64,000 bases of DNA from Progne subis subis. Taxonomy: Eukaryota; Chordata; Aves; Passeriformes; Hirundinidae. The stretch's first letter is position 1; the number at the start of each line of letters is the position of its first letter. A program made the position numbers and the translations under genes. The stretch lies in assembly GCA_022316685.1 (NCBI GenBank), contig JAKJHU010000082.1:744001-808000 (forward strand), read 5' to 3'. Below, in pieces: positions 25,401 through 37,369 of the stretch. Below the pieces are notes generated by a model. The model made no database searches. It saw only the letters and a list, made by a program, of their open reading frames with translations, and was not told the DNA's origin.

Positions 25401-28400
25401 CAGCAATATGTCTTTACTCGATCCCTCTGATTTAGCTGTTTTATTTCTTTACTCTTCCAGTGCTGCCCTTTTGGACTTCTAAGTATTTTCTCCTGTACTT
25501 TGGTGGAACAAGCATTATTCTAGAATCACTGTTGCTGCGACTGGTCTTCTCTCAGATTTAGTGCTTCCTGTCTCTTTGCAGTAATTTCCCCCAGTTCCTC
25601 ATTGGCATAATCCCTGAATTTTTTACTGGGGGGAGGGAGGGGAGGTAGCCTTTATGATAGTTTTCCGTTGGTATTTCTGGCGCTTTACAAACTGCTCTCA
25701 ACAAGTGATGAAGAAAAATCTTCCAGTCAACCCCTCTGAGGCTCCAAAGAGCAGAAGTCCATCCTGGGTCTGTCTCAGGCTCTGTCAGGATGGACTCTGG
25801 CCCCTTCTGTCTGTGCCTCAATGAGGAGGAGCAGTTTCCTTTTTCCTGCCTTGTCCCATGCTGCTTGCTGCTTGGGCATTAGTTACTGCTTGGCAGTGAT
25901 GTGCTCAGCACAATTGCATGGTGATAGCGAATTAGATGGTGATTGGAATCTTCAGGCATATAAATGTCATAAACTTCACATTTTTCAGGGCTGGATTCAC
26001 GCCTAAAACACGAGGCTGAGTAGAAGCTTTGGAGCTTATTATTCACAGAACTGCTGCTGCCATACTGAAGCTCTGCAGGGAAAGTGGGTTTGGATAGGTT
26101 TAGCATATCAGCTTTTTGTGAACTCTAAAAGGCTCTGAGAATTATAAATGCAGAAAGTGCAATCAGAATCAGCTGAAAAGCTGAGAACCAGACTTAAAAA
26201 ATCCAATTTTGAATGAAAAATCATTAGTGTTATGTACAATTGCATCTTCCTGAAATTACACAGGGGATAAATCAGTTTTAGCCATTAATTTAAACAGTAA
26301 GTGTCTTAGAATCGATTCTGATCTTTGCACAGAGTGAATTGGATGTGATGGGGTTTACTCTTTTTTCTGGCTTGGGATATACACAAGTTTTCCTATTTTT
26401 GTATTATTTGTATACAATTTTATTCCAGTAAGAAAAAAAAAGCCACCATTCCTAAGAAATAAAAGAATAAGCACTGTCCAAAATATTGATTCTCCTCCTC
26501 CCCGCACATATTGTCAGCTGCATAGCCCAGAGCTTTGCAGCTTCACTTTCCTACTCCCTGGAACATATCTCTGCTTTGCTTTGCTCTGTTGCTCTTGTGA
26601 GCAAGGATTCAAAATAAGGAATTGGAGCATTTAGGATCTGATCCTATCTGACAACAGTTTACCTTTCATCTGAATTTTTTCAATCCAATCCTAAGCCCCT
26701 TTACTAGCAGTGCTACCCCTGGAGATGCTGACAATGACTGAAGCAAAGGAGACTTTGCTGTGACTGAGCTGCAGTATGACTAAATAGGTTCAGCCTTTGG
26801 CCAGCACCAGAATCTGGAGATAAAGGCCAAGAATCCTTCCAGCAACTCTTCTGTTGGGTTTGTTGTAGTTTTCTCAGTAGTTTCTGTTTCTGAACTTCCA
26901 GATGCAGATGTGATGAGACAAAAGGAGTTTCAGGGAGAGAGGTGCCTGTGGCTGTACCCCCTTGGAGCAGCCTCCTAACAGAGGCCCTATGGCCAAGGTG
27001 GAGTGACCACCTGGCAGAATTCCCCCTCAGAGTTATATTGGACTTTATCTGGGACATCAACATGAGTCTTTTCTGTCAGCATTTCAATTTTTTCCCAAAA
27101 AAAACCCTGCTTACAAGAGGGTTTTGTATCACTTTGATACTTAGTAGACATGAAATGGTTTATCTTGAGAAGTTTTTAAATACCTTGTTGGAGATATTGC
27201 TGTGTTTGACCAAAAGTTATAGGATGCTTTCTTTGGTGTTATTTACAAGACACAGTTCAAAACCGATTTTTCAGTTTCATCTGACCTAAAAAAAAAATTA
27301 CTTTCCATTTTTTAATCCTTCTTAGATCATAGTTACGGTTGTAAAATGGGCTGTCATTCTCCCAAGCAGAGAATTACTGGATGGAGATGGAGCAGGGAGT
27401 GTGGTGCACACCTAGCTTTGCAGTCATTTGGTGCTCCATATATAGACAACACTCAGAGGCAGGCAGGAGAAAAATAGAACTGATGCTGCTGTGTTTCTGC
27501 TACAGATAGGAAATCAATAACATTTTTTTGATGAAAGGTGGGAGCTGCAATTCATACTTGTAAAGGCAATGTGTCAAAAATCTGTGTAGCATTAACAAAA
27601 AATGTTCATTAACTGTTTGAAAAAAAAGTTATTTTCTTCCATTCATCTGTAAAATGCCATTCTGTACCCTCAGCTGTCGAGCCCTGACCCAGGCAGGCAC
27701 GCGGGAATTGCCAGCGGGGGAATGAGAAATAGAGCCAGCACCAAATGTCTTTGCACTTAGACCTCACTGGCAAATGCAAAGTACTCTGATAACGTGTTTG
27801 ATGACTATTTCAGTAAATTACAAAAGTCACTGTCTCTGCCTGTGGGTCAGGATGATTTGCCACTGAAAGCTGAAATTGTACATTTTGCTACAGTTGCTAC
27901 TGCTAAAGAGAAAGCAGATACTTAGTCAATTTTTTTAGCAGTTAGTAAATATTTTCATTTAATAATCTATCTTGGCTCATAACTGGAAACAGTAATGACA
28001 ATAATTATAATTTTCTCCAACTTTAATATTCAGTGCTATGTATATGAATTTAAAACTTCATAACAAAAAGAGATTAATTCACTAACAAAAGTATGCAGAT
28101 GCCTAGTAATGCAAGGAGAATATCAAAGTACACAAAAAATAAAATGCTACAGAAACCATACCATAAAACTAAAGAAAATTTGAACATTTTTTATGTCCTC
28201 AGGCTTCAAAGGCTTTTTCACTTCCCAGATGATCTCCATTCTCTAGTACTACATCTCAAGAACAAAGTGTACATAATCTGAAAAATGTGCAATATTGGTG
28301 GTTGGATTTTTTGGGAAGAGTTAAATTGAGGCAAGACTCTCTTGATCACCATTTCTGGTGTTCCTTTAGTATTATTGGTAGTACTCTTGGCTAATTGCAC

Positions 28401-31400
28401 CCATCACCATTCTCTGTTGAAGTTTCCTACAGAATTACATGCATGTGACCTAGGAAGTGTTCAGCTTATGGTCAAATATGAGCAGGTGATAAGTGAGCAA
28501 GATTTAAGCTCACTTATGGTGAACTAGATTGTACACTATGTTGTTGAAAGGAATAAACGCCTTCCATTTATTATCAAGTAGTACAAGATGCTCAAAAAGG
28601 CAGAGTTCAGTTTTAGAGAAATGCTCCATGTTCATCTGGCTGGTTCTGTTACTAGAAACTGCAGCTTCCCAGTGTCCCTCAAGTTTGTCAGCCTCTCCCC
28701 CTCTTGTGGAAGAGGGTAAGGAGCAGGAGCTGTGTGCCTGGGCTGCCGTGTCCCCCAAACCCTGGCAAGGATTTTAAGTCATTCTGGGCAGGTGGCAGCT
28801 GCTCTGTAATCAGGCAGCCCTTAGGTAATGTTATTACCAAAATGGGGGCAAACAAGGTTCATTACAAAGGCATACTTTTCTAAGAAAAGTAGCTTTACAT
28901 AAAAGTGTTTGTGTATCTTGGGAGTGTGCCGGGAAGAACCAAAAGGTTACACAGAGCTGCCTTAGCAGTCTGCAAGTGCTTGGCTCCTGATTATACATAC
29001 CATGGTAATATCCTGATCCAGTCCTCAAAAATAAATCCTTGTTCTTGTATACAGCAAGAGAGATTACATATACAGCGTTTGCCCTACAGTATTTCTGCAG
29101 TATTGGTTTTATGTCCTGATTCCAGTATTTGGGAATGTTGTAAAGCAAGTGTTGCTCTGATTTAGGTGTTTTAGAGGGAGAATGTTGGCAGCAGCCAGTG
29201 CACATTAACAGCCAGAGTGACTTCAACCTCAGCTAACACTCACTGTGTGTTTCAGTAGAGATATTTGGGGTGGAAGGACATGCTTAAACCTGAGCAAAAA
29301 GAGAATTTCTTATTTAGTGTATTAGTTTAGTAAAAGAGACATTGAGACATTACAGTTTGACCTGAAGAAAGGATAGAGATGCTAGTGATTAATCTTACCA
29401 TCACAAAGTGGTTGTTCCTACTAACAAAGAAAATGACATTATGTTCTCTTGCAATGTACTCTGCCCTTTATAACCTTCGGAGCAAAACAGCTATATACAG
29501 AAATCAGGAATTCTGTGGTTTGCTCATATCCCCTCAATAGTTATATTTCTCAAAGGGAAGGCAGAGGATACCTGAGAATATTGTCTATGAGACTAGCTTG
29601 GTTAATGTCTGTGGGTTTAGACTCTTTGTGGTTATTACCAAATTGCAAAAAGCAATTTCTAATCTTGACTGGAAAAACCAAAAAATCCTGAGAAAAAAGC
29701 ATGTTGTTTTCTGAGATGGAACAATTTCAATCACCCTTGGAGGCTAAAAAGTTAACATTTCCTTGTGCTGCTACAAATATTTCTCAATTTCCCCCAAGTG
29801 TAATGTCAGTATAACACTCACAACTGACTTTATTAGTCCTACTAATGTTCAAAATTGGATCCTACTTTATCATGGTGTATTGCCTCTGAATTCACATATA
29901 AACCCACCAAATTTAACTGTTAAGCTAGAGTAAAGATTAATCTATGCTGAGTGAATACTCAATGGATATAAATAAATGCAGTTACTAAGCAAAGTTCCAC
30001 ATACAAATACTTAATTCCACAGTATATCTCTCACATCTACAGATCATCATTCATTTTCTGTTATATTCATTTTTTAGAATCAGAAATTTTTAGATATATT
30101 GACTTTAAAATTAAACATTATTCACTTTGATTCCTATTATTTGTTGTCTTCTGTCTCTTTGGTGGATGAATGCAGATTCAGATATGGGAGAGGATTTCGG
30201 TTATGGTGATCACATTAACTACAGCTTTACCGAAATGTGTTGTTCCTTCCTGCATTAGCATTTTTTTTCATTAAAAGGATACAGTTTCATAAAATGTTAT
30301 CTACTGCTCGGTTTAAATATATCACTTTACGAAAGATAACTGAAGAATTTGTGAATGCATTTTCTAAATTAGAGAGATTTTTAGCAAGGACATGTGAGTT
30401 TGTGTCTTAGAGCCCCCATGTGGTGCAGAGAGACTGATGGGATCAATCCCATTGCCTTGCCCATGATTATCTATCCTGGCACTCTTGGAGTGATTAATTT
30501 TCCATGCTGGTTTAGTCTAAAGCTTCCCACGGGAGGACACTGCTCAAAGATAGTGGCTGTCATGGTTATTTAAGAATTAATTGTTGGTGACATACACAGA
30601 CGAAATAAATAAGACTGGATAGGTTTTGAGTGTTTGAGTGTTAGTTACCAGAAGGAAGAATGTAGGCTGACTTCTTCTCTTAGGAACTACACAGGATAGA
30701 TGAAGTAAGTGTCCCTTAATGACATCAGAATTCATCATCTCTCCGTATCTGACTGCTCACGCAAGCAGTGGCTGAAGACTTTTACAAGGTAGACAGTAAA
30801 TTCCATGTTTAGTCCTCAGAGCGCCTTCAGACAAGCTGATTTACAGGCCACATGCTAATATTAATGTTAAACTTTCCTCACGGAGCACAAACTGTCACTG
30901 CTCTTCCCTTGTTAAGTATTTTACGGAGTATTGCTTCTCTTTCTCTTAGGGAGACAGGAAAGGCAAATTGTCAGTAAATGCTAACCAGAGGAATGGGCTG
31001 CAGGATGCACTGTCACACAGTGAAGGAGTTTTATGAAATCAGGTTTTACTGAACCCCTCAGGACAGCGCCAATATTCACAGAAATGCAGTATTGATTACT
31101 GGACCTGACTCTTGACTTACTCAGTGAGTCCTGGTAGTTCCCCAGCCTCAGCTGCAAAAAGCAGGTTGCTGGCAAAGTTACCAACTTGCTGATGCTTCCA
31201 AACCGTTCTGCTCGGTGAAGGAAGGCAGGCTGAGACGTGAGGAAAAGTCAGCTCAGTATTCATAGTGCCATAGTGCCAGGAAATGGGAATTGTTTTCAGG
31301 TAGAGCAGCTGGGGAATCGTTCTTAGGGTGAAAAAAACAAACTGGATCTTATGTTTTCATCTCCTTTTGCAAATACAGCATTGGGCTGCAGGACCCTTTG

Positions 31401-34211
31401 CTGCATTTTTCAGCAGGGAGAGAGGAGTGTGTTCTTACACAATGGTTTTGATGATTTTTCTTTTTTCTTTTTTTTCTTTTTTTTTTTTTTTTTTTTTTCT
31501 TTTTTTTCTTTATCTCATCCCTCCAATTTTTGGCAGGCAGTTGGGCAGCAACTTTCTGTTCAAGCTCATTTCTTTGGTAATTATCCTAAGTGGTACAAAG
31601 CTCTCCAATCATTCTTTTTATGAGATACACTCATCATTAGAGAAAAGTTTTGCTTCACAGAAACTAATCATAATATCAGACAATATTACAGTAATACCAA
31701 ACATGTCTGTTTTGTTAGACCACTGTGTCTTGGGATGGAGATAAGCTGCTTTGCGTACAGAAGGGAGAGAAGGAAGGCCGTGGTTGGACCCAGTGGATTG
31801 AAGGAGATTTAATGCACCTGGTAAGATCATGTAAGAGGTTTTGAATGCCCCTCCATTAAAATGGTTAGATATAACACAGCAGGGAATGTGCTATGTCATT
31901 TTGGCTTACTTTGACATAATTGTGTATTGGTGCAGCATTTGACTTGTCTCTAAAGCAACAATTTCATTTGCAGTCATTATGTTTTTATGTCCCTGAAATT
32001 GTCCCTGACAATTTCAAATGCTATTTTTGTGCTCAGTGTCTGTCCAGACTCGCCACGCTGAAATGTTCACACGAGGAAGACATTTACCAGAATGTCCCTC
32101 ACAGTCTATAAAATACTCAGTATGGGAGCTGTGAAACTGAGCACCCACCAGTAAGGGAAAAATACACCATTGTTCTTTTAAAATAATTACAGGCCACACT
32201 ACATTATCGCCTAGAGAACTAAAACAGCAATTAAGCTTTTGAAACTGATGTTTTTTTCAGATCATGATTTTTATCTTTCTAAATTAACAGGACCTGAAAG
32301 AAGATGCCTGTTCTTTTGTCCTATAACTCTTCATAGCATCCTCACTCTCTCATTAGTGTGGGTAAAAGGGAGTGTTCCTGCTGGGATAATAAACTACAAC
32401 CTCCATTTCTCCTCACTGTGCAGTACTATTAGCATTCAGCAAGCTAAGTGGATATCTTCTAAATGTTCAAATCGGTAGCAGAGTTATGAAATCTTTGCAG
32501 AAGTACCCCAAGCCCCTTACTAGTAAACATAATTTGGAGGAAGTATTGGCAGTCCCAGAATCCAGTTTAGGAGAGAAATGGCTATGACAGATCTTCCCAC
32601 CTGGCCTTGGTGCAGCACAGGCAGGGAGAAGGTTGCTGTGTAAGTGAGGGCTTTGTAGCTGAGGCCATGGGCTCACCTAGAGGAGGGCAGGCAGCGATGA
32701 AAAGGAGATGCCCAAATTTCCTGTGCATGCACACTCCCTCCAAGAGGCACCTTTCAGTATTTCCATACTCCTCCCAGGGCCATGGCAGCAGGTTCCAGCC
32801 CTTCCAGCTTCTCTGCTGGCAGCCAGCTCCCAGTTGCCTGTCTCAATTCCTGGCCCGAAGTTCAGCTCATTCCTGGCTGCCCTCAGTCCTGCACATCTGG
32901 GCGTTCTCCTGCACGAACAATAGCACCAGTTGCTCTTGGATTTCTCTGGACTGGCAGCTTGCTTTCTGGCCTTTGCCAGCTCCCAGGCATTATCTCTTCC
33001 CATATTCTGTCCCCAGCACCAATTCCTTCAGCCCTACTTTCTGCTATCCTTACTCTAATTCCTGCTCTAGCCACACAACCTGGCCATGCAACTCCATGCC
33101 CAGAGCACTTTCTAGACTTGTCCCTGTCAGGAGGTTGATTTTAGAGGTCAGAAACTCAGATTCAGTTGCTCAAATACTTGTATCTAGTGCCAGTTTAGGT
33201 AGCCTAGCATAACCTGACTGCTCTGATGCTGCTTTTCAGAAGGCTGGGAAGAATTCTGGATCATACCTCCCAGCTCATGCATTCACTCACTGGCACTTGG
33301 AAAATTTACCAAAATCTGTCTCCCATGCATGCAGAGGTCAGAATGCCTGCAAAGGAAGTAACCAAGTATTTTGGAGCCCACCGCTCAATATTTTAATTTT
33401 CTCACTTGTATTTCATTAGTTTCAAAAGATGTCCATTTCTCTACTCCTCATTAATACAGATTTCTCCATTAAAAGTACAGTAGAGTCCCCTTTAGTATCT
33501 TATTTTTGACCAGCTAAGATTACTAGGTCCTGTCCTTTTGAGAGTGCTTTGATACAATGGGCAGTTAGCTTTAAAGAATTGATACTTCAACAGCTCTATG
33601 ATCCTGTTGAACGTTACACAACAAGCCAAGTGTTAATTTATTCTTTTCAAAGTTCTGCAGAGAGAAGGAGCACATCCTTTAGTAGTTTATCACTTCCTGT
33701 TTTCTTCATTTCATTCTGTGGTCTGTACTTTGTAGTTCTTTTTAGATTTTATTTTATATGTGAGTGACTTATTTGCCCATTCCCCATTTCCTTTTGAGTT
33801 TCATTACCCTTTCCTATTGTATTGATTGCTTCTGCAATGCTGGAGTTTCTGTCACTGTCAGCAGATCTCTCAGCCCTTATTGCCCACTCCTTCTTCTGGG
33901 TTACCTCTGCAGGAATGAACAGAGCAGGTCCTAAAGTCACTGCATCAGTCTGTTCTTCCACCAACTCAGCATCAAGCACTTTCTCTTATTGGGGTCAAGC
34001 AACATGTGCCAGTTAAGGTTACTGACCTATTTGAAGGTTTTTAAAAGTCATTTTATCAAAGTCCCCCATAAGAAATGTGCATAACTTCCTCAAAATATTC
34101 CAGGAGCTTTATTAAAAGTCTCCTCTTGACTGGAAAGCGTGCTATGAAAATGACCCTTTTGCTAGGTCGTGCATAAGTCTTTATGTCTCTTAAGAGCTTC
34201 AGTACTCTTTT

Positions 34212-34284
<73 letters not shown>

Positions 34285-35091
34285 CCTTACACCTAAACCT
34301 TGCCCCAGCCACACACCTGAAACTTCCTCAGGTCAGACTTGAGGAGTTTCAGGAGCAGGGATGGGTGAACAGACAAAGAGCAGCAGCCTCACTAATCCCA
34401 GCCCAGGATGGAAACTGCCCCTACTCATGCCCAGCTCGCAGAGATCCAGAGATCAGCACGGGAGGGTTGAAAAGCTCTTGTGGAGCTCACAGGAACAGCT
34501 TTATGCATCCAGGGTGCTCAGGCTCAGTCAAACCTCACTGCTGTGCTGGTTGACAAGCCTGGAGCAGATCTTCTGTAGTCACCAGCCTTTTGTAGCCATG
34601 AGCTCTGTGCTGCTAAAGTGGACCCTCCTTTCTGAATTTGTACTCTCGAGCTACTAGTCATCACCACACAGATTCAGAGCTGGTGAGGCAGATCCATCCC
34701 TACTTCTTTATGTATCCAAAATAGAGAATGCGCATTCCAAAGGCCTAAAGCAGTTGTATACTATTCACTAGCAAATAGAAAATAATGCACCAGGAATGTA
34801 TTTGGCCCTTTGAGATCTGAGATCCCAAAATAACTTACCTTGCTCCACCTTTTAGCAGAAAACAAACCCAAACCAGATGGTTTCTTTTAGGATGAAAAAT
34901 AGGCTAAAATACATTCAAGCCTCCCAACCTAATTTAGTAGAAAATTGTGGATTCACATTAAGCTGAATGTACACATGAATCTATAATGTTTGTGTCCTAA
35001 GTAAAAGCTGTGGTTTTTAATTACTTTCTCTTCCTAGGAAATAAGAGTGTGTGGAGTCACCTGTAAGCAGGTCTTTAAGAAGGTGCAGTGA
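19377..35091 (+). CDS. RBP1: Cellular retinol-binding protein 1 (joined CDS)
   Basis: The coding sequence joins 19377-19449, 20059-20237, 31719-31820 and 35038-35091: 408 bases, 135 residues, the same length as human CRBP1. The 73/179/102/54 exon plan is the standard one for intracellular lipid-binding proteins. The product is a ten-stranded beta-barrel that carries retinol in the cytosol and presents it to LRAT and retinol dehydrogenases. Recognisable stretches: [45 protein letters not shown] and the C-terminal CKQVFKKVQ. The ligand-contact residues Lys41 and Gln109 (Lys40/Gln108 without the initiator Met) and Trp107 are kept. Oddities are Cys-Gly in RVCGVTC, where human has Glu-Gly (RVEGVVC), and Leu-Met in EGDLMHL for Glu-Leu. 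The start ATG has G at -3. The neighbouring paralogue RBP2, 17 kb downstream in the same orientation, supports tandem duplication. Confidence 0.96.
19450..20058 (+). other. RBP1 intron 1
   Basis: 609-bp intron from GTAAGG to TTTTTCAG, AT-rich. No feature seen. Confidence 0.9.
20059..20237 (+). CDS. RBP1: RBP1 coding exon 2
   Basis: 179 bases, the family-standard length, between TTTTTCAG and GTAAGA. It encodes residues 25-84 including [13 protein letters not shown] (with ligand-site Lys41) and LSTFRNY, ending at Met84. Confidence 0.96.
24492..24524 (+). repeat. Short direct duplication
   Basis: AGAAGAGCAGAATT at 24492 and again at 24511. Local slippage-type repeat. Confidence 0.7.
31459..31513. 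repeat. Poly(T)/CT tract in RBP1 intron 2
   Basis: Nearly pure T with scattered C, about 205 bases before RBP1 exon 3. It translates as poly-Phe frames that are not genes. It lies too far upstream to be the exon's pyrimidine tract. Confidence 0.85.
31719..31820 (+). CDS. RBP1: RBP1 coding exon 3
   Basis: 102 bases between TTTTGTTAG and GTAAGA. It encodes [20 protein letters not shown], then [10 protein letters not shown], carrying Trp107 and Gln109 of the retinol pocket. Confidence 0.96.
31995..32015. repeat. Short perfect inverted repeat (9-bp arms)
   Basis: GAAATTGTC, three bases, then GACAATTTC. Could form a small hairpin in the RBP1 pre-mRNA, about 175 bases past exon 3. Confidence 0.8.
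34208..34284. repeat. Very long poly(T) tract
   Basis: A T-rich run ending in about 63 uninterrupted thymines (34222-34284), located about 750 bases before RBP1 exon 4. No reverse-strand AATAAA (TTTATT on +) lies next to it, so it does not look like the tail of a reverse-oriented retrocopy. Confidence 0.9.
35038..35091 (+). CDS. RBP1: RBP1 terminal coding exon
   Basis: 54 bases from TTCCTAG to TGA 35089-35091. It encodes [17 protein letters not shown], the final beta strand and C-terminus. Confidence 0.95.
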   Translation, partial: EIRVCGVTCKQVFKKVQ

Positions 35092-35225
35092 GCTACTGCT
35101 ACTACAGGAGTGAAGAACAATAGAATTTACAGACTTGCCACCAACTCTTCAAATGCTAGTGCTGAGCATCCGCAGCAACAAGAGCAAACGCAGAAATGAA
35201 GATCACATTAGAACTGTATAGCTGG

Positions 35226-35231
35226 AATAAA
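35226..35231 (+). terminator. Candidate RBP1 poly(A) signal AATAAA
   Basis: Canonical hexamer 135 bases past the RBP1 stop, giving a short 3' UTR typical of this gene family. Usage is inferred. Confidence 0.65.
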
Positions 35232-35721
35232 ATATTTTTAGGAAATTAAAAAGACTGCAAATAATACTATTTTTAGAAATACCAATTAAAGATACTAAAC
35301 TCTCTAAATGTGTGCATACCATAATTCTTGACTATGTCATAAAGGACTGTTAGGTATAAAACAAGATACTGGAGGTTTAGACCTTGTAAGATATTTTTTT
35401 TTACTCTCAGTAGACATCACCCTTGCAGAGCATTAGCCTTGTTTTCAGATGGTGAGCTGCAGTTGTAGGAAAGCAAATGAGAGCTGTAGGAAGCAGCTTG
35501 CACTTAAATCCTGAATTCACTGAAGCCAGTAAGAATGTTACCATTAGCTCTGGTGGAGTAGCTCTATACTGGAAGTGTTCCATCAAAAATAAAAAGCTGG
35601 TTTCTCATAACAAGTAAATCTGTGGATCAATACTTTGGAAGGAACAATAAAAAACAATGCCTACAAAAGCATGGCTAAGGGGCAATCCTTTCCCAAATGC
35701 TTTAGCCAATATCTGCCCATG

Positions 35722-35722
<1 letters not shown>

Positions 35723-35774
<52 letters not shown>
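35723..35774. repeat. Poly(T) tract, T52
   Basis: 52 consecutive thymines about 490 bases past the RBP1 poly(A) signal. With the T63 run at 34222-34284 it brackets the RBP1 last exon. Confidence 0.9.
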
Positions 35775-36183
35775 CCTTGTTCTGGGGACACTAAGTAAGA
35801 TCATAACTAGAAACTATAACTCTACACGCACCACAAAGAAGATGAGACCAGCATTGCTTTGTACAGTATCATTTGCAGATGTTTATATGCCCATCATATT
35901 CCTGTGTTCTCATGCAGACTGAGTGTAGGAGAGCCTTGGCCTGGCAGTTGAAATCAGAACACTGATTAAACATTATTGAGGGGAATAATACTGCCAGATT
36001 TTCGTCCACCTATTCACTGGGTACAGTGAGCACCACCAGGTCACATCAAACTGAAAGAGGTTTAAATTCACAAAGCCTTAGCATGTAACCCAGAATTCTG
36101 TGTGTCTCCTATAATAGCTGTTACCAGCAATTTTCAGGGACTCAGTCATTGGGAAAATCACCATGGCAGAGCCCGCTCTCCAG

Positions 36184-37369
36184 TGGGAACATCCCTTTCC
36201 AGCTCTGAAATGGGAATGTCTCTTTCCAGCTCTGAAATGGGAACATCCCATCCCAGTTCTGAAATGGGAACATCCCTTCCCTGCTCTGAAATGGGAACAT
36301 CCCTTCCCAGCTCTGAAATGGGAACATCCCTTCCCAGCTCTGAAATGGGAACATCCCTTCTCTGCTCTGAAATGGGAACATCCCTTCTCTGCTCTGAAAT
36401 GGGAACATCCCTTCCCAGCTCTGAAATGGGAACATCCCTTCTCTGCTCTGAAATGGGAACATCCCTTCCCAGCTCTGAAATGGGAACATCCCTTCCCAGC
36501 TCTGAAATGGGAACATCCCTTCTCTGCTCTGAAATGGGAACATCCCTTCTCTGCTCTGAAATGGGAACATCCCTTCCCTGCTCTGAAATGGGAACATCCC
36601 TTCCCAGCTCTGAAATGGGAACATCCCTTCCCTGCTCTGAAATGGGAACATCCCTTCCCTGCTCTGAAATGGGAACATCCCTTCTCTGCTCTGAAATGGG
36701 AACATCCCTTCCCAGTTCTGAAATGGGAACATCCCTTCTCTGCTCTGAAATGGGAACATCCCTTCCCAGCTCTGAAATGGGAACATCCCTTCTCTGCTCT
36801 GAAATGGGAACATCCCTTCCCAGCTCTGAAATGGGAATGTCCCTTCTCTGCTCTGAAATGGGAACATCCCTTCCCAGCTCTGAAATGGGAACATCCCTTC
36901 CCAGCTCTGAAATGGGAACATCCCTTCCCAGCTCTGAAATGGGAACATCCCTTCTCTGCTCTGAAATGGGAACATCCCTTCCCAGCTCTGAAATGGGAAC
37001 GTCCCTTCCCAGCTCTGAAATGGGAACATCCCTTCCCTGCTCTGAAATGGGAACATCCCTTCCCAGCTCTGAAATGGGAACATCCCTTTTCTGCTCTGAA
37101 ATGGGAACATCCCTTCCCTGCTCTGAAATGGGAACATCCCTTCCCAGCTCTGAAATGGGAACATCCCTTTTCTGCTCTGAAATGGGAACATCCCTTCCCA
37201 GCTCTGAAATGGGAACATCCCTTCTCTGCTCTGAAATGGGAACATCCCTTCTCTGCTCTGAAATGGGAACATCCCTTTTCTGCTCTGAAATGGGAACATC
37301 CCTTCCCAGCTCTGAAATGGGAACATCCCTTCCCAGCTCTGAAATGGGAACGTCCCTTCCCAGCTCTGC
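36184..37369. repeat. 27-bp minisatellite, about 44 copies
   Basis: Tandem array with unit TGGGAACATCCCTTCCCAGC followed by TCTGAAA. Copies differ mainly at one site: CCCAGCTCT, TCTGCTCT, CCTGCTCT or TTCTGCTCT types are interspersed. The first two copies and a few others carry AATGTC, CATCCCA or CGTCCC variants. The period is a multiple of three and the unit lacks stops in several frames, so it opens frames of 444 and 419 codons on + and 394 on -. These are artefacts of periodicity. In copies of the CCCAG type, TGGGAA and TTCCCA form an inverted repeat around CATCCC. Copy number is probably variable between individuals. Confidence 0.97.

Larger units (their letters stand above)
20238..31718 (+). 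other. RBP1 intron 2
   Basis: 11.5 kb intron, the longest in the window. It is largely AT-rich unique-looking DNA with no further exon. Seen within it: a short direct duplication near 24492-24524 (AGAAGAGCAGAATT twice, 19 bases apart) and a pyrimidine tract at 31459-31513. Several open frames of 80-157 codons lack family resemblance and splice context. Confidence 0.85.
31821..35037 (+). other. RBP1 intron 3
   Basis: 3.2 kb intron. It contains a small inverted repeat (31995-32015), a GC-richer block at about 32590-33130 with overlapping non-homologous open frames, and a very long T tract (34208-34284). No exon recognised. Confidence 0.8.

Noticed and set aside
31328..31744. Phe-rich 138-codon frame running into RBP1 exon 3
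   Set aside because: It is in a different frame from exon 3, its core is a poly(T) tract, and it reads through the exon's splice acceptor.
32607..33212. 201-codon open frame in RBP1 intron 3 with overlapping frames on both strands
   Set aside because: Ser/Pro/Cys-rich composition from a GC-richer, stop-poor block; no domain, no splice context and no family resemblance.
34208..35774. Poly(T) runs as tails of reverse-oriented processed pseudogenes
   Set aside because: No reverse-strand AATAAA and no recognisable retrocopied coding sequence adjoin them; plain mononucleotide expansions fit better.
36184..37369. CRISPR-like array
   Set aside because: The whole 27-bp unit repeats with no unique spacers, in a vertebrate genome; it is a minisatellite.
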